From: Eleginops maclovinus
Taxonomy: Eukaryota > Chordata > Actinopteri > Perciformes > Eleginopidae
Assembly: GCF_036324505.1 (NCBI RefSeq)
Contig: NC_086354.1
Location: forward strand, 5,128,217 to 5,192,216
DNA length: 64,000 bases
Direction: 5' to 3'
How positions within the stretch are numbered: the stretch's first letter is position 1; each line of letters opens with the position of its first letter. The notes beneath the pieces were generated by a model. It did not search any database. It saw nothing but the letters and a program-made list of their open reading frames with translations, and had not been told where the DNA came from. Shown here piece after piece: positions 37,410-49,700 of this stretch. A program made the translations under genes and the position numbers.

Positions 37410-38075
37410 TGGGAAAAGTACCCAGATCTTGTACTTGAGTGAAAGTAGAAGTAGGAATATTCTGTGATAAGCAAAAATCCTGCAATCAAAAATGTTACTC
37501 AAGTAAAAGTACAATAGTATTAGCATTAGAATATACTCAAAGTATCAAAAGTAATAGTACTCATGCTGCAGATTGGTCAATTTCATATGCAAACTGGTGC
37601 TTTTTGGACCTCAGTGAATATGGTCCCGGTCAACCTGTTGTAGCACGCATGTGCAATCTAAAGGTGGAGTTCAATGTGGAGTAAAGATGTGAACGGCATA
37701 GCGGTGTCTATCTCAGTTAATACATCACAAATATCTCTGATATGTTTTATAATTATTGATCATTAAAGTGTTCTCAGAGCTGGTAAAGGTGCAGCTAGTT
37801 TTAATGGCTTTGTATACTGCAGGGTAGCTGCTGGATTTACTCCAGGTGAACTAAAGTCTGATTTAAGGGTTGATTATATTTAACTTCATTCAAATCTGTA
37901 AGGTTACTAAAGGTATTAAATAAATGTAGAGGAGTAAAAGTACATCATTTACTCTGAATTGTAGTGGGGTAGAAGTACAAAGTAGCATACAATAGAAATA
38001 CAAGTAAAGTACAAGTATCTCAAAATTGTACTTAAGTACAGTACTTGAGTGAATGTACTTAGTTGCTTCCCACAT
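37410..38075. repeat. GTACTT-rich interspersed repeat, copy 3
   Basis: It begins GTACCCAGATCTTGTACTTG and ends GTACTTAGTTGCTTCCCAC. It shares long stretches with the copy at 32505, and with the split copy around the BEL/Pao insertion in the opposite orientation. Confidence 0.7.
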
Positions 38076-39298
38076 CGGTAACAAGGTATGTGTTTAACAT
38101 AAGCTTAAGATAGTTTAACATTGACAACTGATTTGTGTTTAGCATAATGTTAGCCTTATACTTTTGGTAATTAAATTTACGTCTCATAAGTTTAACTTAA
38201 AATCTCTTAAAAATGATCTTGCTAAACAAAAAAGCGGGTCATCAATGCCGCACTATATACTGTATGGTCAACCACACTCGTAACTGCGTATGTATACGAA
38301 TCACACTTCATGGTTTTGAGAAATCCTGCAATAAATACACATTTCAATGGACAAATTTGAAGGTAGGAGGCGCGCAGGATAAAAAAAGAATATATAATAT
38401 AATGGATATTTAAATATCAAAATAAATAAATATGGCAATTCAATAAAGAAGTTATTTTATTAATTAAACAATTCCGAATGGCACATAATGGTATTTCCTT
38501 TTTTTAATTTGGCAGGTTTTGACTTCCATACAATAGACTAAACATGATGTTCAAAGGGTCTCTTTTTCCTAGTTCCGTCTGGCAAGGTCAATTATTATCT
38601 GACTAATGGAGTCACCAATGAGGAAATGTTAATGTCCTGCTGGGGAAGTATTGGAGCCCCTGCATTGGTAATAAAAGCTGAACACCACTGAGGCATGCAG
38701 AGAAATAGGGTAGTGAGGTATCAGACGCAGTCATTCAGCAAGCGACTCATCTAATAGCTGAACAAATTCAACATGTCATATATTAATGATTATCCCCTGT
38801 ACACTTGCATGAATAACAGCTATTTCTTATTAATAAAGTTCTGGTTTGCAGAAAAAACTTGACCTGATTTGAATATTAGCCTATATATTATATATAATAT
38901 TAGCCTACTGCCTAATGTTCAAACATGATATCACACCTGCTCACCTACATTTTGTTCAGAAGGTTGTACTGACTGACCTGACTCATTTGAAATCACAGCT
39001 GCTAACACATTAGGATATTGTTACCTGGGCTTTCTTTTTCTTTATTTCAAGTCACTGCAGACAATTTTATGTTGGATTTAGCTGAATCCAGTTATGTCTG
39101 AAAGTATTATAATTATAAGGCAACTAAACATTTAAATGTCTGCAATTTCTAAACATGCATGCCAGTGAGTTTTATTTCATACTTTGAGCAGGAAAAGCTG
39201 TGTGTCTTATTTTAAATCCTTATTTCATTTTTGTTTCATGTTCGAGTGTGTTTGTTTGTTCTTTGGCTTGTGAATGGGTATATTAATGAAAAGGGAAT

Positions 39299-39301
<3 letters not shown>
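38076..39301. other. Noncoding stretch
   Basis: AT-rich, no gene or repeat recognised. Confidence 0.5.
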
Positions 39302-39360
<59 letters not shown>

Positions 39361-39413
39361 TGTGTGTGTGTGTTTGTGTGCGCGCACGTGTGTGTGTGTG
39401 AGAAAGATCAAGA
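39302..39413. repeat. (TG)n microsatellite
   Basis: A pure TG tract of over 50 bases, then an interrupted tract. Long Cys-Val / His-Thr open frames here are artefacts. Confidence 0.95.
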
Positions 39414-39440
39414 AGGCAGTAAATGGTGGGGGCAACAAAC

Positions 39441-39441
39441 A

Positions 39442-39497
<56 letters not shown>

Positions 39498-39520
39498 GAA
39501 GAGAGACAGGGAATGAGGAT

Positions 39521-39578
<58 letters not shown>
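39441..39578. repeat. (GA)n microsatellite, two blocks
   Basis: Two GA tracts of about 50 bases each, separated by about 30 bases of purine-rich sequence, just upstream of a possible 5' leader exon of the neuromedin-U receptor gene. Confidence 0.95.
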
Positions 39579-39582
<4 letters not shown>

Positions 39583-39589
39583 GTGGGTG

Positions 39590-39767
39590 AATGCCAGCAC
39601 TCAAATACTGGAAGTCAAACAGCTGTGATGCACTGGAGCACCAAAACAGTCAAGAAGCGCTGGAAAAATTACGTCCAGGATGTAGAAGAAATATGATGTT
39701 CACACATCTTCTCACAGTTCTTCAAATGGTCTCCATCTCAAGTCCTCAAGGAGCTCACAAACTGCAG
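39590..39767 (+). other. Possible noncoding 5' exon of the neuromedin-U receptor gene
   Basis: It ends in a good donor, CTGCAG|GTAGGT, and the coding exon downstream begins at an acceptor (40435-40436), so an upstream leader exon is required. This is the nearest fitting donor. The start is unknown; the left limit is set at the end of the GA repeat. Confidence 0.25.
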
Positions 39768-40473
39768 GTAGGTTTTTTGTTTGTTTGCGACATTAAGTCA
39801 ACTTTATAGCTCTGTTGGCTGTTGAATGGAAAACTAAATCCTTTGTAGAATCTAAACAAAAGATTCTCAAGAAAAATCCTAAAACTGGGGGAGTGTTTAA
39901 CATTCTGAGACAGCATTATTAATCATATTGCAAGAAAATTACCTAAAAAATGTTTCTTTCTTTATCTATTAAAATGTTTTTTTGTGTCTAGAAGTTGCTT
40001 AGCATTATGAGAATAGTTTCTCTAATAGAAGCTTCACCTACAGCTAGGTAGCTGCTTGGTAACAGCAGTATGTGAACTGATCTGTTTGCATAGAGTTAGG
40101 GTTAGTTTTAGGGTTTTGCCTTTTATGCCCAAGGGAGAATTTTTGGTAGCTACAGAGATGTTGGCAACAGTTTGTCATTACATTTTTCTGAAACTAATAC
40201 TATTGAAAAGACTATATACAGTAATAAGAAACACTCCAAGCCAAAACAACAGATGATCAAGTGTTTGAAAGAGAAGGTTAGCAGCGGGAACCTATCCAAA
40301 ATCATATTGCCCTGAAACTTTTTACCACCGAGAGCCAAAAAAGACATTATCTTTTCGAATGTAATGAGTAAACTAAACATCATGTGAAAAATGTATTGCT
40401 ATTATTTAAAGTGACCCTTTCTCTTCTTTCCATTAGGTGTAGAAGCGCATTTACCTTTCTGTCAATCCGCAAA

Positions 40474-43440
40474 ATGCTGCAGCGTAACTGCTCCCTCGCT
40501 GCCCTTTTTACATCTGGTGCCACAGTCCTCAATGACGTGGGCTGCACCGACGCAGCTGTGTTGTGTGGGATGAATATCTCCTGGGTGTTGGCAAATGCAA
40601 CTGCACAGGATCTGTACTACATGTGCTTAAGCGAAGAGGAGTACCTTTCCATGCGTCTGGGGCCGATGAGGTCCCCTGCATTCCTTCCTGTCTGTGTCAC
40701 CTACCTTACCATCTTTATGGTGGGCGTACTTGGCAATTCTCTCACCTGCGCTGTGATTTTGCGCCACAGGGTGATGCAGACGCCCACCAACTTCTACCTC
40801 ATGAGCCTGGCAATATCTGACTTGCTGGTGCTGATGCTGGGCATGCCATTAGAGATCTACGAGATGTGGCAAAACTACCCCTTCCTGCTCGGGGAGGGAG
40901 GTTGCTACTTTAAAACCTTTTTATTTGAGACTGTGTGCTTCGCCTCCATCCTTAATGTTACAGCGCTGAGCGTGGAGCGCTACATGGCGGTGGTGCACCC
41001 CCTCAAAGTCAAACACATGGCAACACGGTCTCACGTCAAGAGGGTCATCATCATGCTATGGGTGCTTTCCATGCTGTGTGCTGTGCCAAACACTAGTCTG
41101 CATGGCATTGTGGTGCTACCTTCATGGTTTGGACGACAGTTTCCCCGATCTGCTATCTGCCGTACGTATGCTGTTTTTGCTACTTTTACAGATCAATGAA
41201 AGTAGCTTTGTTTTGCTTAAGGCTAAATCCGCATGTAAAGATCCACACAATATTAATATGAACACACTGATAATAAACAGGTATAGTTTTTAATATTTTT
41301 ACCATCTTAATATTAGCATGCTAGCATTTGCTAATTGAACAAAGTGAAGGCAATTTCTTTAAAAAAACGGTTGGACAAATCTATTTTAAACTGATGATTG
41401 TGCAAATAAAAAAACTCAGATGGTCCCTAAAGTCTTTACTTTCGATCCTATGAGGGAGAAAATGATATGTACAAAATGTCATCAAACCATCAAATAGCTA
41501 GTTTGACATTACAACAGAAAATAAAAAAACAATCACAGGCGTATCATCCAGGAAAAGTCAGGTGATCTATGAAGACACAAAGGTACATTGTATGGGCACC
41601 GTAATGTCTGTAACACATTTGTTACAGACATTACGGTGTCTGTAACAAATGTTACAGGGGATACACGCTCCACAGACAACAGGTGTCAGTGCAGTGTGTA
41701 TCCTCTGGCCAACATGAATATCTGTAACAAATTCCCTTCATCTGGTTGTTGTAAAGAAAAATTAACATATCAGCCTCCTCATGACACTTCACGAAAAGTA
41801 AGTGAATTCCCCAAATCAGTAGGATATACCTCTGGAGACATCGAAGTCTATACCCATGTTTTACGACGATACGGTGTTGCTGTCTTATAAGGGCTTACAG
41901 GTTTTGCAATGGTGTATGAAGCTAAAATGGCCATGGTAAACCTGGGTCCTTGATCTGACTAACACATCTATTTATTACATCTCCATCCACAGATATAATT
42001 AAGCCCACCTGGGTGTACAACCTAATCATCCTGATTTCAACATTCGTCTTCTTCGTGCTCCCCATGATGATAATCAGCATTCTCTACCTGATCATTGGTT
42101 TGCGGCTGCACAGGGACCGGATGATGAATGTGGTGGAAACAAGCTTTGGACCGGAAAGTCTCACCCGGTCCCACAAGCAGAAACTGAGCAGACGCAACCT
42201 GCAAGTCACCAAAATGCTGTGTGGGTTTCATTTTAGCCATTTTTTCCCCCAAGTTGCTTAATAGAAAAAAAAAACTCAAATTCAATTCACCATCTCTGCG
42301 TGTGTCAGTCTTTCCATTGTTCTCACATGAACATCTTCTTTAAAGGCTATATGTTAAGTAACATGTCCATCGTCTGTTAGCTATGCTTTGCAGTCTGTTA
42401 CATGCTGGTGATGGTTGACAATGTGCAGGACAACCTCTGATTCTGAAAAGTGATTCCATAGAGGAATTGCCTTAAACCTGTATTCTTTGTAATGTCCAAC
42501 ACAGGGCAACTCTACTGGTTGCAAAAATAAGAAGTCTATAAGAAAATTAAACTACTTCTCACCCGATTTATTACCTCATTAAACATTTTCCTGATGACTT
42601 TATTGTCCCAATTGTTAGTTTCGAGTTTTGTTCAAAATGGGCTGATGTTCATTTTTGAAAAATGATGGTCTAATTTAGCGTAAAATAGCGGTTAAAGCAG
42701 TATGTGCTTCAATGTCTGACCTTATAATTGACAGGCCACTACCAAAACTTTTTTTTTTGAGCATGTATTTCCTTAGCAAAAATTAGCATTCCAAATACTA
42801 TTAGAGTTAACAAGAATTAAGAACGTCCCATGCTCACCAAGTTAACTCATTCAGTGTTTTTTATGCTTATGGTACATGGTAGTCTCCAGCTCTATCTTAC
42901 TGTTCAAATAGGGTTACTTCTGGCTCCAACTAATTTAGATTGTGGTGATGAAAATGCCTATCTAAAGGCTTCAAAATGTTAGTCCATAAACAAATGTGTG
43001 GTCACAGTGGCTAGGTTACATTCTATGTTCCAGGAATATTACAGTGTATACAATTTGTGTGTTTGCCTGTCATCAATCTATCTCCCATTTGACAGTCTCT
43101 CCCTTACACTGTCCATCTGGCCTTCTCAGGTGTGCTGGTGATTGTGTTCGGACTTTGCTGGGCCCCCTTCCATGTGGACCGCTTGATGTGGAGCTACATC
43201 GACACCTCGTCGGAGCAACACCTCCAGGTCTTCGAGCACGTCCACATCGTCTCCGGGGTTTTCTTCTACCTAAGCTCTGCCATCAACCCCATCCTCTACA
43301 ACCTCATGTCCACCAGGTTCAGAGAAATGTTCAGTCACATAACTTGTTATCGTAAAAGCTGGCCGGCACGCTTCAGCCAACAGATGACCCAACGCAGCAC
43401 CTTGAGTGAGAAAATGCCCAGCAGTATGAAAAGTACTTAG
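40474..43440 (+). CDS. nmur1: Neuromedin-U receptor, class A GPCR (NMUR1-like), three coding exons
   Basis: A Gq-type peptide receptor of the plasma membrane that binds neuromedin U/S. Coding exons: 40474-41161, 41993-42220 and 43130-43440. All are bounded by GT-AG sites and join in frame to 408 codons ending in TAG. The ATG lies 37 bases inside the exon, whose acceptor is at 40435-40436, so a leader exon exists upstream. Visible features: N-glycosylation sites at N5, N34 and N41; seven hydrophobic segments; the TM2 block NFYLMSLAISDLLVL; E168-R169-Y170 in place of DRY; SLHG and the paired Cys in loop 2; CWAPFH in TM6; and NPILY at 358-362. EMW-NYPFLLG after TM2 is diagnostic of the family. 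The TM5-TM6 loop with QVTKML and the FREMF tail look more like NMUR1, while some TM3 residues look like NMUR2. The subtype is therefore less certain than the family. A likely poly(A) signal ATTAAA is at 43681. Confidence 0.92.
41597..41638. repeat. Perfect 18-bp inverted repeat (hairpin) in the first coding intron of the receptor gene
   Basis: Left arm CACCGTAATGTCTGTAAC, loop ACATTT, right arm GTTACAGACATTACGGTG, with no mismatch. A second, overlapping TGTAAC..GTTACA pair follows immediately (to about 41656). Function unknown. Confidence 0.9.
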
Positions 43441-46400
43441 TGTTGGTCAATGGAAATTCAAGAACTGTATACATGGATAGGGGACAAATTAAGAACTGTG
43501 GATAGAGAAATGCAGATACTAGGCCTACAGGGATTGAGCCGTCATTGAATGGTTTAGTTTTGAAAAAGTATAGATTGTATGACCTATACACCACAATTGC
43601 CAAATCTCATTCCAAGGTACTGCACTCATCAACACACCAGTAGTAGAGCTTAGACACTTGAAGAACGCACAGCAAGAATAATTAAAGCTCATCTGGGGGC
43701 ATGGTTTCCTTTAACGATAATTACGGGTATTGATTGGAAAATCTGTTGACCTCTGAAATATTTCTCCTTCCATGGTGAAATGGTAAAATCAATTCCCCTG
43801 AAGCACAATTATAATTGTATAAGTGGCTAAAATGTTTGTATCCTGCTATTAAGAAAAGCCATTTGAACACATTGGTTATATAAAGTTACATTCAATTTAG
43901 AGAGCAATTAACCTTTAGGTTATGAATTCAGAATAAGTTGATTGTGTTTCAAGAAGGGTCAGCTAAGCTAATGTTTGTCTGTCACGCTATAAGCAAGGAT
44001 GATCATTCCAGCCTCCCAATATCGCCACCAATGCAAGCAAGACTACAAACAATGACACCAATGAGTATGAGTTACAGACTGAAGTCATAGAGATTGCTAA
44101 TGCATTGGTTTGGCATACCGAATATGTGTTGTGTTTTCAAGCTCAAGAGACACAGATAGTATATAATCAATACTTCTCCCATTTGTGCGGGACATTAAAG
44201 TCCTCCAGCAGGTGGACCTGCATTCTTTATTTTCTAAGAGAAACCTTGTGGCATTCCAAGTTATTGTTCCTGTATGAGACCACCTATATTGAGTACCCAT
44301 GATTGACCGTCAAATGGGAAAGGTACTCAAACAGAAGGTTATTACTCTCTAAGTGGTATGGTAGAGAATGTCACATGAAGCTGAACAGATGTTTCCACAA
44401 ATAGACACAAGCAAAGGCTTCTTGACAAGCCACATGAGGTGCACTTCAGAAGAAATAAGCAAGACTCGTGAACTGTTCTCCAGTCTGCAGAAATAACTCA
44501 AACACTATTAGAGAGAAGACCTATAGGACGGAATGAAGCACAAAAAATGATGAGATAGGATGAGATTGACCTCTCTTGGCACCAATGTTCCAGTGAACAA
44601 TGAAATTATCATATAAATGATACAACAGCATTGTTATGCATAGGAAATACAACCCGTCGACTGTCTCAACATTCCTCCAAGGGTACAGTAGTTAGAACTG
44701 ACGCCTGACACCAAGAAGGTTCTGGGTTCCATTCTTACTGTCTGGCGTTTGCATTTTCTCCCTGTGATTGTGTATGGCTAACTGTTGTTGTACATGAAAA
44801 ATATATTTATTGGGTATAATGTGAAGAAAAACAAATCCAGGCTGGCTTTTCATGAAGCTTTCATAAAAGAGTGAATATGAAAAAAGAGCATTTCTCTAGG
44901 AATGAGGAAGTGTAACGGGTAAAAAGTTAAGTAAGGCAGAGTATTAAGTTAGGGATCTTCACTTTGGGATCTTGATCACCATGTCAGTGTTCTTTTTTTA
45001 TTAATGACCACCCCGCTGTATATTATGCTGCTTATTACACGACTATCTACGAAATATACCAAACAACTTGACTGACAATAATAAAAAATAAAAAATGTAT
45101 TAATGTAAAATGACGGCGGCACTGATTGAGGTTTTCTGTAACTGTCGAGGTCTGTTCACATTTATTTTCCATTAACCAGTCTTTAAACAAGGCCAGAGCC
45201 CAAACCATGTTCCTGTTTACCTCCTGTCTGTCTTCTCCTGCTGTACCTTTGGTGTTTACTTCCTGTCTCTCTTTGGCTGATTTCTCTGACGCAATCTTTC
45301 TTTTACCCTCTTTCCTTCTCTTGTGCTTTTTTCTACTGGGGACAGTTTAGCCATCCTGAATCCAAAGTGTTGTGCTCTCCACGAATGAATATTAAAAAAG
45401 TATTCCATGTTTGTTTTCCACAGCTGACATTACATTGACAGGACTTCTTTCTGTGGATTGATATGACTGCACAAAGTCCCTTGATCCTACATAGCAAAGG
45501 TCCGCTACCCTTAGCAGCAGTCTGTTAATAACATGAGGTAATGGTTTGTATATGGTATTCATAACCAGTGGGGCAGCTGAGTAATCATGTGCCTTGCAAA
45601 CATTTGAACTTCTTTCAAACATCTACAATGTGCGATACTAGTTATTCCGCATGTATAAAGTTTTTGCTTTAGAAACCGTCAGGTCTAGCGGCTCACCTGT
45701 ATTGCTTTCGAAAAAGTAAAACATGTAAGTGTAAGTTGCTGTTTCATGTGTTGAATTATTACTTATTGCAAATTGTAATAAAGGCATGTAAATATTCATC
45801 TCTTTTGTTAATGCACAGTGCAGTATTCTTTAATATTTAACGAAAACCTGTTTCTGTACCCTTGAAATACTATATATAATTAAATGACATTGTTTTGAAC
45901 ATTAGTGCTGCTGGTAATATGTGCTGTTTTTATTACTGGTTGAGTGTTGGGGACAAATGTGTTTATAATGAGTTTTGTTTTCACGCTCCTATAGAGCAGC
46001 TCCAGGGCTTCTGTGTAAACATCTTAACGAAAAGTGAAAAGTTATTTATGAGAAGCAACGTCTGCCAAAAGCCACAAGAACCTTTTCTCTTTGGCTGTCT
46101 CATGTCAAACTCTGGGTGACACACAGTGCAGGTCAAAAACTCATTTTACTAATAGAAATGATAATTATAAGAGGGTAGAGGGGAGAGTACCTGGGTCAAT
46201 CGGAGGTCAGAGATGAGCTCACTGAATGACACTGACAAATGGTGTAATGATACATCAGCACTACAGTGTGGAGGGTTATTTAAAAAGTGTATTCTGTTAC
46301 AATTACTATTTACCTGTAAGAAAAAATATAATCAGTAACCTAATCTGAGTATTGAAAAATAAAAGTAATGTAACCTGATTACTTTCCATTTCATTTTCAT

Positions 46401-46538
46401 CAGTATCAAATGCAATTCAAATATAAACAAAATAAATATCAATAAGTGCATTATGTAGGAAGACAGAACAATGCAACCTTTAAAAGAAGAAACCAAGATA
46501 TTTCAAATAAAAAATGTGTCCTATGCTCAGAGATTTAA
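43441..46538. other. 3' region of the receptor gene and intergenic sequence
   Basis: The receptor's 3' UTR probably ends soon after ATTAAA at 43681. Beyond it no gene or recognisable repeat is seen. Confidence 0.5.
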
Positions 46539-46726
46539 TTAAAGAGGCCACATTCTGCTCATTTTCAGGTTCATATTTTCATTTAGTGTCTCCATGCTTT
46601 AATGTTCAGAAAGCTCTTTATTTTTCTCATACTGCCTGTGCTGCAGCACCTCTTTTCACCCTCTGTCTGAAACCAGAGCCCAGTCTGCTCTGATTGGTTA
46701 GCTGGCCGGCTCTGTTGTGATTAAAT
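46539..46726. mobile_element. Truncated TTAA-type MITE
   Basis: It starts TTAAAGAGGCCACATTCTGC and matches the 29943 copy closely through GCCCAGTCTGCTCTGATTGG to GGCTCTGTTGTGATT, where the match stops. Confidence 0.8.
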
Positions 46727-49700
46727 GATGATTAAAACAGAACAAATGAACCACAGAAATTGAAAACCATAAAGCAGATCTTGGCAGTAGACGTATAGAT
46801 TCACACTGAGAGTATTAGCCTACAGAACAGTACAGCTTACAGAGAATAAAACTAATCTGCTCCTTTTTAAACAAACACTATATGCTCTTTTTGTTTTTTT
46901 GTAAGGTTGTAATACTGCTAATAATCCTAGTAAACAGTTACAGTAATCTGTTTTGATAAATTCTAACTCTTAGGGAATACAGTTCACTTTTTTTAATTGG
47001 GTTGCGTTAGTTCCCAAGCCTGATCTTCACAATAATAAAATGCAATGCACCAAGAATTTCCATCACAATAACAGAATACACTGAAATAGACTTGATGAAG
47101 ACGAAAGCATCACAGTATCGCCTGAGTAATGGTTTCAATCAAAAGCGTGGTTATTCATTTATGACGAAAAGGACATTAGTATAAATTAACTTTCTAGAAC
47201 TGTGGGAATGTGGGCACTGCGGAATTAAAACACAAATCAAACCAAATGAGACAGATAATGCTTTCCACAGTGACTTTCATTTAGAGAAACGATATGTTCA
47301 AAGAACCATGAAGTCAATATGATGCGCTGTGGAGATGCATTGCAAAGAGTGGTGACTCATCTAACCGACTTATATCTGTTTTAACTCCTGGAAACTTGTA
47401 ATTTATTCTATATGCATCAACCTGACATACACTGACACAGGATGTAATGTAAGAAGAGAGGTCCAAATTTAATTTAGAATGGTAAGCTTATTATACCAAA
47501 TTTGGTCAAGCTGCACATTATAAGGGAAGGAAATCTAAGAGATGACTCTCTTACAATTCTCATCCTTCACAAACGTGAAATTGGACAGGTGTCCGGACAA
47601 GAGCTCAGTAGAAGCACAATAGCATATCAGGGATAAAACGGATTTGGAGAAGGAGAAGGAGATATGATTCACTGCAGAGAGGAAGATGGTATTTGATAAT
47701 GAGGCGATTCAAAGTGAGGACTGAGGCTGGCATTAATAGTGTTATTGTAGCTCCAAAAGCTGTCCGATCAACATTAGGAGTAGAGAACTATATATGAAAT
47801 ACCGTTAGATTTTCTATGGATTATTTTCTGTGTGCTTTTTACATTTTTACATTTTGCCCCTTGAGAAAGTAGGTTTTATTATGTAGTGGATTAAAGGGAT
47901 CTATTATGAAGACATTTCCCCTTTTTCTATTAATGTGACATGCATTGTCTTTTTGTATTTGCGCCTGTTTTATGAAGTTGGTGAATGTTTTCTAAATGCT
48001 TGTTATGTTGTTGAAAATGTTTCTTAATTTGCATGTGTTTTGGAACATTGATCCGTTAATTTGCATCGTTTTGAAGGTGCAAATAGGTGATTCTCCTTAT
48101 GGAATTGTTTTGGGCCGGTGAAGCACAATCGCACCTGTTGGCCCCGGTACAAATGACCAACATTTTTTATTCATAGCATGTTAATGATTTGTGCACACAT
48201 AAAATGAGTTTTCAAGATTTGTAATACTCATATTTAGGTTTCCATCATTGCAAAACTCATGTTATTTCCACATGGGAAGATAAAGGCTTTATAGTTGTAC
48301 ACAGCTGGTCGGCTAATTCAAAACCTTGTGAGAGAAGCTGCGGACAAAAAGACCAAGATCAAACATGCTCACACGTTACCGAACATCTCCCAAATGCTTA
48401 TAATTTCAGCTAAAAATAACCTATTTTTTTAATTGAAATTCTGAAGCACAATTCATTCTTCAAGCACTGAAATTAAATGTATATGTATTCCTAAAATATA
48501 ATTGAAATCAAAATCTCTTTTGAAAGATGGACCGGAGTACAAATACTATAAGCTTCTAAATCTTTTCAATCTTTTTCTTTTCAGGAATGGGGGTTTCATT
48601 TATTCCAGTAATAAGGTGCATTGTACTGATAAACGTTTTTCTGGAGGCATGCTCGTGCCCTCTTTTTAAACTTTTCATATAACTCACAATGCTGAATGTT
48701 CCTTTTGGTTTATTACACAGCAAATCATTTTGTGTGTGTACGTGTGTGTACAGTATGTGTTTGATTGCACAGTCAAAAAGACATGCCAGGAAGGTTAATT
48801 AGAAAATTCAACATAGCGTATACATGCATTTGCCAATTTAATAGGGCATGCTATCACCTCGTAATGGAGGATGGAGAAGGAATGGATGGGCAATTGTTAT
48901 GGAAGCAAAGCCTGAATGGGCGACCAATGACCGCAGCATGCCAACAGATTCTAGGGTAACCTTGGCCTTGGCTGTGAGGAATGAATTTTCCCATAAAGAA
49001 ACCCGGCCAGTGAATGATAGTGTGAATATTGCCATTTTCTCCCCCTCCTTCCTGCAAATTGCTTTGTGTTGAAATGTGTTAAGGTTGAGCCGCGGGATTT
49101 TTCGTCTGGGCATGTGGTGCAACAAGAAAAATGTATACAGCGAGTATCAGTGTGAACTGTAGGTAGATAAAAGAGGAATAAGGTCAATTGCACATAGATT
49201 AACCCTGGTACCGCATTATTGTTTTCCTTTCCCGTTTCCAAATGTTATGCCAGTCTTAATGGGTGAGATCAGCACTCCACTCAATTTATCTAAGCATGCT
49301 TTTTTGAAGGACAGTTAAGCCCAGGACACTGCAGTTCTGCAGTGGATGCATTTTGCTTCTTCTGCTGAGGTGACTCATAAAACCTGTAAAGTCAAGAGGT
49401 AGAAACTCCCAAGGAGAGAGACACAGCTCACAAAAGCTAACACAATGTTTTTATCCGCCCTAGTGGCAAGGCTCTAAGGCCAACCCCTTCAAAGTCAGGA
49501 AACACATGTTAACAGCTGTTAAATCCTTTTTCTTGCTTTTTGAGCATAATATTTCAACAACTAAAAGATGGATTGTTATTCAATCTGATACAGCTTTTTC
49601 ATTCTTTCAATTTTCTTTGACCATCATTGTCAGGTAACGTTTTTATTATGTTTAATGCTTTTACTTATTAAGTAATAGCGGCAAACGAGACATCTTTCAT

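Noticed and set aside
39274..39604. Overlapping open frames on both strands
   Set aside because: Pure products of the TG and GA repeats (Cys-Val, Arg-Glu, Leu-Ser runs).
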